Assembly: GCA_015179125.1 (NCBI GenBank)
Contig: WHVA01000032.1
Span: forward strand, 1-64,000
Origin: Gautieria morchelliformis
Lineage: Eukaryota > Basidiomycota > Agaricomycetes > Gomphales > Gomphaceae
Direction: 5' to 3'
Length of the DNA stretch: 64,000 nt
How positions within the stretch are numbered: position 1 is the first letter of the stretch; every line of letters begins with the position of its first letter. The notes under the pieces are model-generated. The model was given only the letters and a program-made list of their open reading frames with translations. It searched no databases and was not told where the DNA came from. A program made the position numbers and the translations under genes. Shown one piece after another: positions 21,347-30,117 of the stretch.

Positions 21347-22522
21347 ATGGATCCGGACGATCGTCTTCGGAATATGGAGGAGGAATTGACGCGGAACCGG
21401 ATGAAGACCGACGCGATTGAAACAGCCTTACAAGCGATTTTGGCTAAGTTAGATATTCCACAAGGTGGTGGAAATGAAATGTTGGATGATCCGGATTTCG
21501 GAAAAGCGGAACTAGCGGAGGAGAGAAAGTCCGCGAAGTTAGCAAAGGTCAAACCCGCAACTCCGGCGGACTTTGACGGAGATCGGGAGAAGGGACGCGC
21601 ATTCTTCAACACATGCAGCATCTACTTCGCAATTGTCGGAGACCTCTTTCCGAACGACCAGGCTCGGATTCACTGGGCATTGTCCTTTTTCAAGTCGGAC
21701 CGCGCATCCCGTTTTGCAAACAAGGTGATCCGACATGAAGCAAAGGGCAAGGGGAACTACTTCCGAGACTGGGACGCCTTCGAGAAAACATTTTCCGACC
21801 AGTTCTGCCCAAAAAATGAGCAGCTCACAGCCCTTACGAAGCTCGAGGGGACCAGCTGGTACCAGGCCAAGGATCCGGTCGATGACTATATCGATCGCTT
21901 CCAGGAGCTCATCGACCTTGCGGAGTATGATGACGACAAGACGATCGTCATCAAATTCCGACGAGGACTCGATCCGACACTCCAGAACCAAGTTGCGCTG
22001 CTTGGGGATGGAGCTCCGGACTTTGATGACCCGGAAGGGTGGTACCAAGCTGCACAGAGGGTGTCCCGGAACAGGGAAGCAAATGAGGCCTTCGTGGAGA
22101 CGAGCCGGAATATGACGCGCAGTTCCACTCGTCCTACTCCACCTGTGCCAAAATCCGGAAGCGCATTCATTCCCATGCGGAAAGTATTTCCGACGCTTTC
22201 TCCGCTCGCTCCTATTAGGAACCATAGCCCTCCTCCCTCGAAGAGTGGCCCTGCCCCGATGGATGTTGACCGCATGCGCGGAAAAGGCCGCGGAACTATC
22301 ACCTGCTTCCGATGTCAACAACCAGGCCACTATGCCCGCGAGTGCCCCCAAGCATTTGACATCCGGCTTATGACCACAGAGGAGAAACTCGAGCTCCTTC
22401 CAGAGTTCCTCGCACTTGCGGACATAAGCGGAGTGCCTACTGCGGAAGGAGTTTCCGAAAATGCGGAACATGGCGCATCGGAAGCGGAAGATGCGTCGGA
22501 TTTTGTGACGCGCAGCGGGTGA
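21347..22522 (+). CDS. Gypsy-2 Gag polyprotein
   Basis: ATG at 21347, 391 residues. The N-terminus is a short acidic coiled coil (DPDDRLRNMEEELTRNRMK). The capsid-like retrotransposon gag domain covers about residues 70-250 (DFDGDREKGRAFFNTCSIYF, WALSFFKSDRASRF, DWDAFEKTFSDQF, DDYIDRFQELIDLAEY). A single CCHC knuckle follows at residue 320 (CFRCQQPGHYARECP), then an acidic tail. The stop TGA (22520-22522) overlaps the next frame, which is open through this point, as in elements that make Gag-Pol by frameshifting; no slippery site could be confirmed. The protein forms the virus-like particle that packages the element RNA. Confidence 0.88.
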   Translation: MDPDDRLRNMEEELTRNRMKTDAIETALQAILAKLDIPQGGGNEMLDDPDFGKAELAEERKSAKLAKVKPATPADFDGDREKGRAFFNTCSIYFAIVGDLFPNDQARIHWALSFFKSDRASRFANKVIRHEAKGKGNYFRDWDAFEKTFSDQFCPKNEQLTALTKLEGTSWYQAKDPVDDYIDRFQELIDLAEYDDDKTIVIKFRRGLDPTLQNQVALLGDGAPDFDDPEGWYQAAQRVSRNREANEAFVETSRNMTRSSTRPTPPVPKSGSAFIPMRKVFPTLSPLAPIRNHSPPPSKSGPAPMDVDRMRGKGRGTITCFRCQQPGHYARECPQAFDIRLMTTEEKLELLPEFLALADISGVPTAEGVSENAEHGASEAEDASDFVTRSG

Positions 22523-23155
22523 GATGTGTGCCCCTGCTGCCTGTACATAACCGGTTTGCCTGTCTTGAAGTAGAGAATGAAAAACCCCGACTCCCCTCAC
22601 TTCATACAGACCCACCGGATAAAGTCACACAAAAGCCAAATCCGACGCCCCGTCTATCCCGCATCCGCCCTTGGGAGAGACGCCTTCCGAAGCGCTATGT
22701 CGTTGCTGCCACCCCTGGCCCCAAGTCACTAGTCATTAAGGTAGAGATCCAGACGACAGATACGGCGGAAGTCAAATCCGGACCCGCCCTTGTCGATTGC
22801 GGGGCCACTGGTCAGTTTATGGACCGGGACTATGTGGAACGGAACCGACTGACGACGCGGAAGTTGCAACGTGCAATCCCGGTGTTCAATGTGGATGGAA
22901 GCCCCAATGAGGCAGGGTCCATCACGGAGATAGTGGACACAATTCTCCGCTACGATGGACACTCGGAACGCACTTCCTTCGCTGTCACCAGCCTGGGGAA
23001 GCAAGACATCATCCTTGGGTTTACCTGGCTTCAAGAGCACAACCCGGAGATCAATTGGCAGACTCGGAAGGTACTGATGAGTCGATGTCCAGCCAAGTGT
23101 CACATGTGCCGGTCGGAAGTGCGGAAGGAGCACCAGGAGCAGCGGAAGACCGAAC
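22519..23155 (+). pseudogene. Gypsy-2 protease, start of pol, cut by the copia insertion
   Basis: Frame open from before 22519. It carries a retropepsin-like domain: PALVDCGATGQFMDRDYV, with DCGA where most families have DSG or DTG, and a second block QDIILGFTWLQEHNPEINW. After the C-rich stretch KCHMCRSEVRKEHQEQ the frame runs into the inverted copia LTR at 23156 and stops at 23158-23160. In the unrearranged element it would continue into the reverse transcriptase on the 4554-1277 piece, the join being CGAAC. Confidence 0.85.
23151..23155. repeat. Target-site duplication CGAAC (partner of GTTCG at 4550-4554)
   Basis: Last five gypsy-2 bases before the inverted copia LTR. It is the reverse complement of the bases flanking copia-L on its left. 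Confidence 0.8.
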
Positions 23156-23653
23156 TGTAGAGGACAGGAATTATAGGCAGTAGGTATGGACTTGTTATTC
23201 AAAAGAATAGACTAGAAATCAATTCACTCTCTCAGTGAATTTAGTGGTCACTATAAATATATTATACACTACCTAGAAATCAATTCACTACAGAGGATTT
23301 CTAGGTCAATAAATGCAAAGACTACTAGACTAATTTACTTGCCTCTCTCAGTGAATTTAGTGGTCACTGAGAGAGGGGGAAATGTGTTCCACTGCGCATG
23401 TACTACTACCCGGCCCTTTAGCGCCCAAGAGCTCGCGCGTCGAAGTCATTTCAGACTCCGCTGGGTGCAGCCGCTTGTGAAAGTAGGAATAACAAGATGA
23501 AATAGAGAGATAAGGAATGAGTGGAAAATTTCGAAAATAACCAGAGAAATGGATGCATAATACAAGAACAATGTGAGAAGAAATTGGAAGGCCACACAAC
23601 AAATTGGATATATTATGCTTGATTTTGGTGCAGGAGCATAAATGCACCCAACA
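23156..23653 (-). repeat. Copia-R 3' LTR, 498 bp
   Basis: Plus-strand reading TGTAGAGGACAGG to GCACCCAACA, the exact inverse of the copia-L LTR ends. The polypurine tract on the minus strand lies at 23654-23668. Confidence 0.93.
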
Positions 23654-23666
23654 CGCCCCCTCAAGC

Positions 23667-26600
23667 TTAATATATTCCGATTTGCTCGTTGAGAATCTTC
23701 ACTCTAGGACTAGGAAGTCCTTTAGTGAGGATATCTGCCAACATTTGTTCGGTTGGCAAATAAACGAGCTTGGCTTGTTGATTTTTGATTATATCTCGAA
23801 GGAAATATAACCTGATGTCGAAATGCTTGGTTCTCGTGTGTTGTTGGGTGCCATACGTGATGGCAATGGCTGATTGATTGTCTGAATAAACTTGGATGGG
23901 TCTGTTCAGTGGTTGGAATATTTCAGAAATAAAATGGCGCATCCAAAGAGCCTCTTTGCCCGCATGGGTCAGGGCGACGAATTCGGCTTCAGTTGATGAG
24001 AGGGCTACTATCGACTGTTTCTGGCAACTCCATGAAACAGTGCCTCCATCAATCTGAAATAAGTATGCCGAATACGAACGCCTATGACTCTGTGAACCCC
24101 AATCCGCATCTGAATACCCCATCAAGCCGTCTTGATTTCTTCCAAGTGTGAGCTTGTAATGCTTCGTGCCTTTCAAATATTTGAAGACACGTTTGACTGC
24201 ATTCCAGTGTGTGCCACCTGGATTTTCAAGGAATTGCGAGAGTAATGACACCGCAAATGCAATGTCAGGTCGAGTGGCTACAGCCGCCCACATCAGTGAT
24301 CCTATAGCTTGCCTGTATGGAAACTTCGACATGGCTTTCTTGCCTCTCTCTGTAGAAGGACATTGGTCTTTAGATAATTTTACGGCTGGATCAAGAGGCG
24401 TAGCATAAGTCTTTGCATCTTCGAGATTAAATTTTTTGATGATCTTCTCGATGTATGCAGGTTGTGAAATTGCAATGGTCTTCTTCTGCCAGTCTCTTTC
24501 GATTTTGAGATTCAATAGCCAATGAATCTCGCCTAGATCTTTCATACTGAAGACCTGAGCAAGATCTCGTTTGACTTCATCCAGGACTGATTGATTCTCA
24601 GCTGTGATGGTAAGGTCATCCACAGCTGTTGCAATGATCACATGCCCCTTTTCGCCACGTCTATAAAATACAGCCCCGTCTGTGGCTGACGTAGTGAATC
24701 CTAACTTGTGGAATTCACCACTTAGATGTTTGTACCATTCTCTTCCAGATTGCTTGAGGCCGTAGAGTGCTTTCTTCAAAAGTAGCACTTCGCCTTTGTC
24801 TCCTGACTCATATCCATACGGCTGCTTCATGTAAATAGGTTCGGGCAACGTAGCATTGAGGTATGCATAGTCCACGTCCATTTGATGAATAGGCCAGTCA
24901 TTCCTAGCAGCAATGGCGCATATGATCCGTAGGGAGGATAACCGAGCAACAGGTGAGTATGTCTCATCATAGTCGACTCCAAACTTCTGTGTGAAGCCTT
25001 GGGCGACCATTCTCGATTTAGGCATTATTGGTTTCCCTTCTGGATTACGCTTCCAAAGGTAGACCCATTTATTACCGACAATATTGGCTCCAGGAGGTGG
25101 TTTGGCTCGTTCCCACACTCCCTTGTCGATTAGGGCCTCATACTCTTTGTCCATTGATTTCTTCCACATAGGATTATTCAGAGCTTCGTCTGCATTGCTA
25201 GGTTCAATTTGACTCAAATCCGGCGCCTTGTTATTGTTTTGACCGTCGGTTAGAAACGCACTGATGGCACACTCATAGCTACTGATGCCATCAATCTCGG
25301 AGGATAATTCTTGGTCGAATAAAACTTCTTCATGGTCCTCAACGTCCTCGTAAGCTAGCGTAGTCATATGTGCGCCAGCTTGTCTCTGGGTTTGAGATCT
25401 TGTTACGGGACCTGATGGGGCCGGCTGCACTTGTTGTTGACGGATCCTTTCGCTTCTCCTTATCGGTTCAGCTTCTCTAGGTCTGTCATCAACTCCCTGA
25501 ATAGGTTGCAGCTTTTCAAGATATTCTTCCGGTGCACTTTCATCAATTTCTTCGATCTTTGCCTCTTCGCTGACTAAGCGACCGGGCACAGGCACTGATG
25601 CCGGAATGGCCTTCTTCTCTTCTTTAGACGTAGGTAGCTTGGATTCCTCAATAGAAATGATTGGGACCTTTCCCTTCTTCATCTCTGAATCAAACACAAC
25701 ATTCCGCTCGACAGAAACTTTGTGCGAGTCAGGCCAATAAACATAATGACCATGGCTCTGCGCAGAAATTCCTATCCACCGAGCTCTCTTGGCACGAGCT
25801 GCCAATTTATCTCCCTGAGTGATTTTAACATAAATTTCAGTTCCCCACGCGTGAATGTCTTTGAGATTCGGTTTTTCATGGTGAATCATCTCGTAGGGCG
25901 TTTTATCTGGTAGAGCTCTTGTATGCGTCCTATTCCTAAGATAATTGGCATGCTGTATCGCATAGCCCCATAATATCTTAGGAAGGCCTGATTCTAGCAG
26001 CATGGCACGAGTTCTCTCAGTGAGAGTTCGATTCAGGCGTTCCGCAACACCATTGGACTCTGGTGTGTCGTGTACCGTCAACTGATGCTTCGTGCCTTGT
26101 TTGGCTAGATGCTGTTCGAATTCAGAGCTCATATACTCGCCCCCTCGATCAGAAACAAGTGCCTTGATGTGCACATTTCTCTGTCGAAGCATTAAAGCCT
26201 CGTAGAGCTTGTACTTTGAGAATGCTTCTGATTTGTTCGCCATGAGATAGATCACCGATTCTCTTGAGTAGTCATCGATAAAGGAGACATAATATGACTT
26301 CTTATCGATCGTGAGGTGTCTTGCAGGTCCCCAGACATCAGAATAAATTCTGTCACCGAATTTTGATGTTCGGTCTCTGGGTTCTCGAGGAAGAGGTTTG
26401 CGCGCAATCTTGGCCTGAATACACGCATCACAGACAATTCTATCGCCTGTGGAGCTCAGTTCAATGCCCAATATCATGCCATGATTTAATAGATGTTGTA
26501 GGGACTTCTGCGAGATGTGCCCCATCTTTTGATGAATTTCCATGGCAGATAAACACATATGGGCTTGAGCACTTGGTGACTGGAGGTCTAGTCGATATAA

Positions 26601-27911
26601 GCCATTGACTTTCGGTGCTTGCATCAATACTTTTCCAGCAGCATTAGATATTGTGCATTTCTGGTCACCGAGTCGAATGTCGTAGCCAGCATCATCGCAC
26701 CGACCGATCGAGACGAGGGTAGCAGCAATTTTGGGTGCATAGTATGTATCTTGCAACGTGACTTCTACTGTTCTATCTCCAACCTTATTGGATAATACGA
26801 GCAGTCCTGAGCCGAAGGCATCAAAGGTACCTTTGTTGGCTGCTCGGATAGTCCTCGGCTGTGAGAATTGACAGTAGTTCCTCAATAAATTTTTGTGAGG
26901 AGTCATATGCGATGTCGTTCCGGTGTCGAGTATGACTATAACTCCTGAGGATGTGCTCAAATTGAAATTAGAGCACTCGTCGAAATTGGTGAAGGCAAGA
27001 TGCCCATCACCACTTTCCTCAGAAGTAGACTCTTCTTCGGCAACATTCGCTTTTGCTTTACCCTTCTTCTTCTTCTTGCCTTTGGCTTTCTTCTTCTGAC
27101 GTGGTCCTTGACCTTCTTTACCACCTCCTTTAGCCCAGCAATTTTCGATGGAATGTCCAGGCTTTTTGCAGTTGGTGCATACATGCGCCTTCTGCCCCTT
27201 CTGGTCCTTCTTAGTAGATGAACCAATAAACACCTGCTCTTCTTGCGGGAGTGTTTTCTTCCTGTCATACTGAGCCTTTAGTACCCTAATAATATTATCA
27301 GGGACCAATGGCATCCCGCATTCTTCAAGCGAAGTTGTAAGGGCATTCATGACTGCCTCATAGGATGGTGGAAGTGACGCAAGGATTATGTCCATGAATT
27401 CTTCTTCAGAAACTCTAGCTCCCATCTCATTAAGACGAGCATATAGGTCTTGGGCCTTGTCCAAGTGATCTCTCAAGTCTCCATCCTCAGGACATCTCAT
27501 ACTGCGGAGTTGTCTCTGCAGGCTGGTGAGGACCATCTTGGGCTTTTTGGTCATTTCATTGACCAGTGCATCCCAAGTCTCTTTTGCTGTCTTCTGCTTC
27601 TGTAGCATCAGGGCTAATGACTCTGACACTGAGACGATGATTTGGGTCTTGGCTTGTCCTTCTCTAGCAAGGTATCTCTCCAGCTTCTCCTCGGCCTTAT
27701 CCATCTGAGTTTCCTCAGCTTCTGTTAGAATATGGCCTGGGGGCATGACTGGAGGATCAGGAGGTCGAGTGACTCTCCCTTCTACATGCTTGAGTAGATT
27801 TTTGGACTCGAAATAGCTGATGAGAGTGGCTCGCCACAATGGCCAATTACTACCATCAGTAGCAAGCTTCTCAACACCCAATAGCTTCTCAGAAGTGTCT
27901 CCGGGGCCCAT
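23667..27911 (-). CDS. Copia-R Gag-Pol polyprotein, intact, 1414 residues
   Basis: ATG at 27909-27911, stop next to the polypurine tract. Domain order: Gag; CCHC knuckle near residue 245; protease DTGTTSH near residue 329; gag-pre-integrase zinc finger; DDE integrase with first D near residue 525 (YSDVWGP), SDRGGEY and ESNGVAERLNR; a K/E-rich linker; reverse transcriptase (WVYLWKRNPEGK, YSPVARLSSLR, active site AVDD near residue 1098); and RNase H (SDADW, SSTEAEF, SDNQSAI). It has the complete C-terminus TKHFDIRLYFLRDIIKNQQA that copia-L has lost. All parts needed for retrotransposition are visible. The virus-like particle assembles in the cytoplasm and integrase acts in the nucleus, by analogy with the family. 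Confidence 0.94.
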   Translation of the reverse strand: MGPGDTSEKLLGVEKLATDGSNWPLWRATLISYFESKNLLKHVEGRVTRPPDPPVMPPGHILTEAEETQMDKAEEKLERYLAREGQAKTQIIVSVSESLALMLQKQKTAKETWDALVNEMTKKPKMVLTSLQRQLRSMRCPEDGDLRDHLDKAQDLYARLNEMGARVSEEEFMDIILASLPPSYEAVMNALTTSLEECGMPLVPDNIIRVLKAQYDRKKTLPQEEQVFIGSSTKKDQKGQKAHVCTNCKKPGHSIENCWAKGGGKEGQGPRQKKKAKGKKKKKGKAKANVAEEESTSEESGDGHLAFTNFDECSNFNLSTSSGVIVILDTGTTSHMTPHKNLLRNYCQFSQPRTIRAANKGTFDAFGSGLLVLSNKVGDRTVEVTLQDTYYAPKIAATLVSIGRCDDAGYDIRLGDQKCTISNAAGKVLMQAPKVNGLYRLDLQSPSAQAHMCLSAMEIHQKMGHISQKSLQHLLNHGMILGIELSSTGDRIVCDACIQAKIARKPLPREPRDRTSKFGDRIYSDVWGPARHLTIDKKSYYVSFIDDYSRESVIYLMANKSEAFSKYKLYEALMLRQRNVHIKALVSDRGGEYMSSEFEQHLAKQGTKHQLTVHDTPESNGVAERLNRTLTERTRAMLLESGLPKILWGYAIQHANYLRNRTHTRALPDKTPYEMIHHEKPNLKDIHAWGTEIYVKITQGDKLAARAKRARWIGISAQSHGHYVYWPDSHKVSVERNVVFDSEMKKGKVPIISIEESKLPTSKEEKKAIPASVPVPGRLVSEEAKIEEIDESAPEEYLEKLQPIQGVDDRPREAEPIRRSERIRQQQVQPAPSGPVTRSQTQRQAGAHMTTLAYEDVEDHEEVLFDQELSSEIDGISSYECAISAFLTDGQNNNKAPDLSQIEPSNADEALNNPMWKKSMDKEYEALIDKGVWERAKPPPGANIVGNKWVYLWKRNPEGKPIMPKSRMVAQGFTQKFGVDYDETYSPVARLSSLRIICAIAARNDWPIHQMDVDYAYLNATLPEPIYMKQPYGYESGDKGEVLLLKKALYGLKQSGREWYKHLSGEFHKLGFTTSATDGAVFYRRGEKGHVIIATAVDDLTITAENQSVLDEVKRDLAQVFSMKDLGEIHWLLNLKIERDWQKKTIAISQPAYIEKIIKKFNLEDAKTYATPLDPAVKLSKDQCPSTERGKKAMSKFPYRQAIGSLMWAAVATRPDIAFAVSLLSQFLENPGGTHWNAVKRVFKYLKGTKHYKLTLGRNQDGLMGYSDADWGSQSHRRSYSAYLFQIDGGTVSWSCQKQSIVALSSTEAEFVALTHAGKEALWMRHFISEIFQPLNRPIQVYSDNQSAIAITYGTQQHTRTKHFDIRLYFLRDIIKNQQAKLVYLPTEQMLADILTKGLPSPRVKILNEQIGIY

Positions 27912-27916
27912 AACCC

Positions 27917-28414
27917 TGTAGAGGACAGGAATTATAGGCAGTAGGTATGGACTTGTTATTCAAAAGAATAGACTAGAAATCAATTCACTCTCTCAGTGAA
28001 TTTAGTGGTCACTATAAATATATTATACACTACCTAGAAATCAATTCACTACAGAGGATTTCTAGGTCAATAAATGCAAAGACTACTAGACTAATTTACT
28101 TGCCTCTCTCAGTGAATTTAGTGGTCACTGAGAGAGGGGGAAATGTGTTCCACTGCGCATGTACTACTACCCGGCCCTTTAGCGCCCAAGAGCTCGCGCG
28201 TCGAAGTCATTTCAGACTCCGCTGGGTGCAGCCGCTTGTGAAAGTAGGAATAACAAGATGAAATAGAGAGATAAGGAATGAGTGGAAAATTTCGAAAATA
28301 ACCAGAGAAATGGATGCATAATACAAGAACAATGTGAGAAGAAATTGGAAGGCCACACAACAAATTGGATATATTATGCTTGATTTTGGTGCAGGAGCAT
28401 AAATGCACCCAACA
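27917..28414 (-). repeat. Copia-R 5' LTR, 498 bp
   Basis: Same sequence and ends as the other three copia LTRs as far as I can compare. It lies just upstream (minus sense) of the ATG at 27911. Confidence 0.93.
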
Positions 28415-29762
28415 CTATCGGTATGACGTCGGCCTGGTCAGGGATTCCCTGGCCTTCCGTTGGGGCCATGGATCGTTCGCGCGGTTGTGACGCCGCGTGG
28501 GGCAGGCTGTTATATGCCCTGATGGGCCCCGGGCCCGGGTTGGGCTCGGGATCGGGAGCATTTAGTGCTCTCGGTTCCGGGGGCATTTTGTGCCTGGTGT
28601 CCCCGGTCAGTCCCGCGTTGCGGATCCGTAGCCTGCTGTTGTAGGCTGCGTGCGCTTGCCGTGCGTCTTGTACGGCTTGCATGAGCTGCTCGTCTGGTAG
28701 CTGCGTGGTGTGGCTGTGGGCCACCGTTTCTTCAGCGTTCTTCGCTAGTAGCTCGAGTGCCCGTGTGTGGTGGCGTGCGGCTGCAGCTTCTTTACGCTGC
28801 CAGTGTGCGACTTTGAGCTCTAAGCTCTCGGTCGTGGTTTCAGAGTCAGGCTCTGAGGCGACCTGATCCCTAACGATCTGCTGGATCATTTTACGGCTGT
28901 CCGTTGGGGCAGCCGGTTGTTCCTGAGGCTCGTTTCCGAACCTTACATCCTGTTCGACCGGGACGGCTGGCGGTGGCATTCGCTGCTTGTCTTGCTCCTT
29001 TCGGCTCGCGTCGCGACTGCGTTTGTTAGCTGCGGACTGTCGCGAGCTCGGACGCGTTGCGTTGCATTCCCCGCGTGGGCGGAGTGCTTTCTGGACGTCC
29101 TCCAGCGTGGTTGCATCTTGCAGCCTGATCTCTTCCGCTTGGTGGAGTTCCTTGCCGATTGCCATTAGGGCGGCGGTGGCGTTGTCAAGCTGCGAGGCCA
29201 GCTGATCGTGCTTGAGGTGCGTCAGCGTACTTCGGTGCAGCGCAGCCTGCACCTGTTTATTCAGGGCCTCTGCCGTCTCGTGGTCGATGGTGTGAGCCCT
29301 CGAGCTCTTGCGACTAGAGCTTGAGTATTCTGAGTCCTGACCGTCGTCTGGGACTCGTCTCTTATGCCGTCGTCCTCCTTCAGGGACGATCGTCGTCGCT
29401 CTACTTCGTGAGCGTCGGTTTGAGTCGCGGCTCTGTGCCCGCCTCGACGTTGTTGCTCTACCGTCTGACGACGGCGATACTTCTCTGCCCTTTCCTTTGT
29501 CTTTGGGCAGATAGAGATGGGGGGGTGGCGCCGACTCGTTGCCCGACGTCGTCTCCTCTTCGGCCATGCTCGACGAGACGTGGTCGGGATTTTCCTCATC
29601 CCCTGCTGAGGGGACGAGGGCGGTGAGATCAATGATCTCTCCGTCTTCTATTGTCCTGGTCTCTTGGTCCAGGGTAGCGTCAGCCATCGTGTTGCTGGGC
29701 TGCGCCTGGGGCGTGGACCTCGAGCTCATCGCTCGTGTCCGTCTTCGACTGCATGGAATCAT
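28415..29762 (-). pseudogene. Gypsy-B gag, N-terminal part, cut by copia-R
   Basis: Minus-strand frame from ATG 29762 (an alternative start is MSSRSTPQ at about 29729) to the copia LTR. It encodes an S/R- and E-rich N-terminus (DATLDQETRTIEDGEIIDL), a basic SR-like stretch, and predicted coiled coils (HLKHDQLASQLDNATAAL; LELKVAHWQRKEAAAARHH), ending RSMAPTEGQGIPDQADVIPI. It has no recognised domain of its own. Its place directly after the gypsy-B 5' LTR and its continuation into gag at 9813 make it the Gag leader region. Confidence 0.75.
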
Positions 29763-29903
29763 CACGCTCGCAGCGGACAGTAGAAGGTCTACTGGAGGGT
29801 CTCAACGATGTTTAGTCGTCGACGCAGCGATCTTTTTCAAGATTGCTTCGAATCCACTATCGGTTGGTCGCGTGGCGATCAACCGCAGGATACATCAAAA
29901 AGG
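29763..29903 (-). other. Gypsy-B leader with primer-binding site region
   Basis: 141 bases between 5' LTR and gag start, without a gene. On the minus strand the sequence right after the LTR is CCTTTTTGATGTATCCTGCG; the primer-binding site should be here, but I cannot name the tRNA. Confidence 0.5.
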
Positions 29904-30117
29904 TGTAAAGATGTCGATCTTAGGACCTTGTATCACAAGGGCACTGCAGAACTTGACCAATGAGTGGTATTCTGAATGCTACGTAGTGACAGGTAAGAGT
30001 AAGATGCGATGGGAACCGCTGGCCGGTTCCCACGCATAAACTATACAGTGGGTCCCTAAGGGGCCCACTGGGATTATGTAATAACTATTGTACATGTAGA
30101 TACACAGGTTATTTACA
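29904..30117 (-). repeat. Gypsy-B 5' LTR, 214 bp
   Basis: Inverse of the 3' LTR at 17513-17726 with two differences. The outer flank 30118-30122 is TCTGC, the reverse complement of GCAGA at 17727-17731, so the two LTRs bracket one insertion. Confidence 0.92.

Larger units (their letters stand above)
23156..28414 (-). mobile_element. Copia-R, complete and apparently intact Ty1/copia element
   Basis: Mirror copy of copia-L: LTRs at 23156-23653 (3') and 27917-28414 (5'), each 498 bp and apparently identical, one uninterrupted gag-pol frame. Flanks are CGAAC on the left and CTATC on the right and do not form a duplication. After undoing the inversion the neighbours are gypsy-B gag on both sides, with only AG in common. 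The open frame and identical LTRs make it a candidate active element. Confidence 0.95.
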
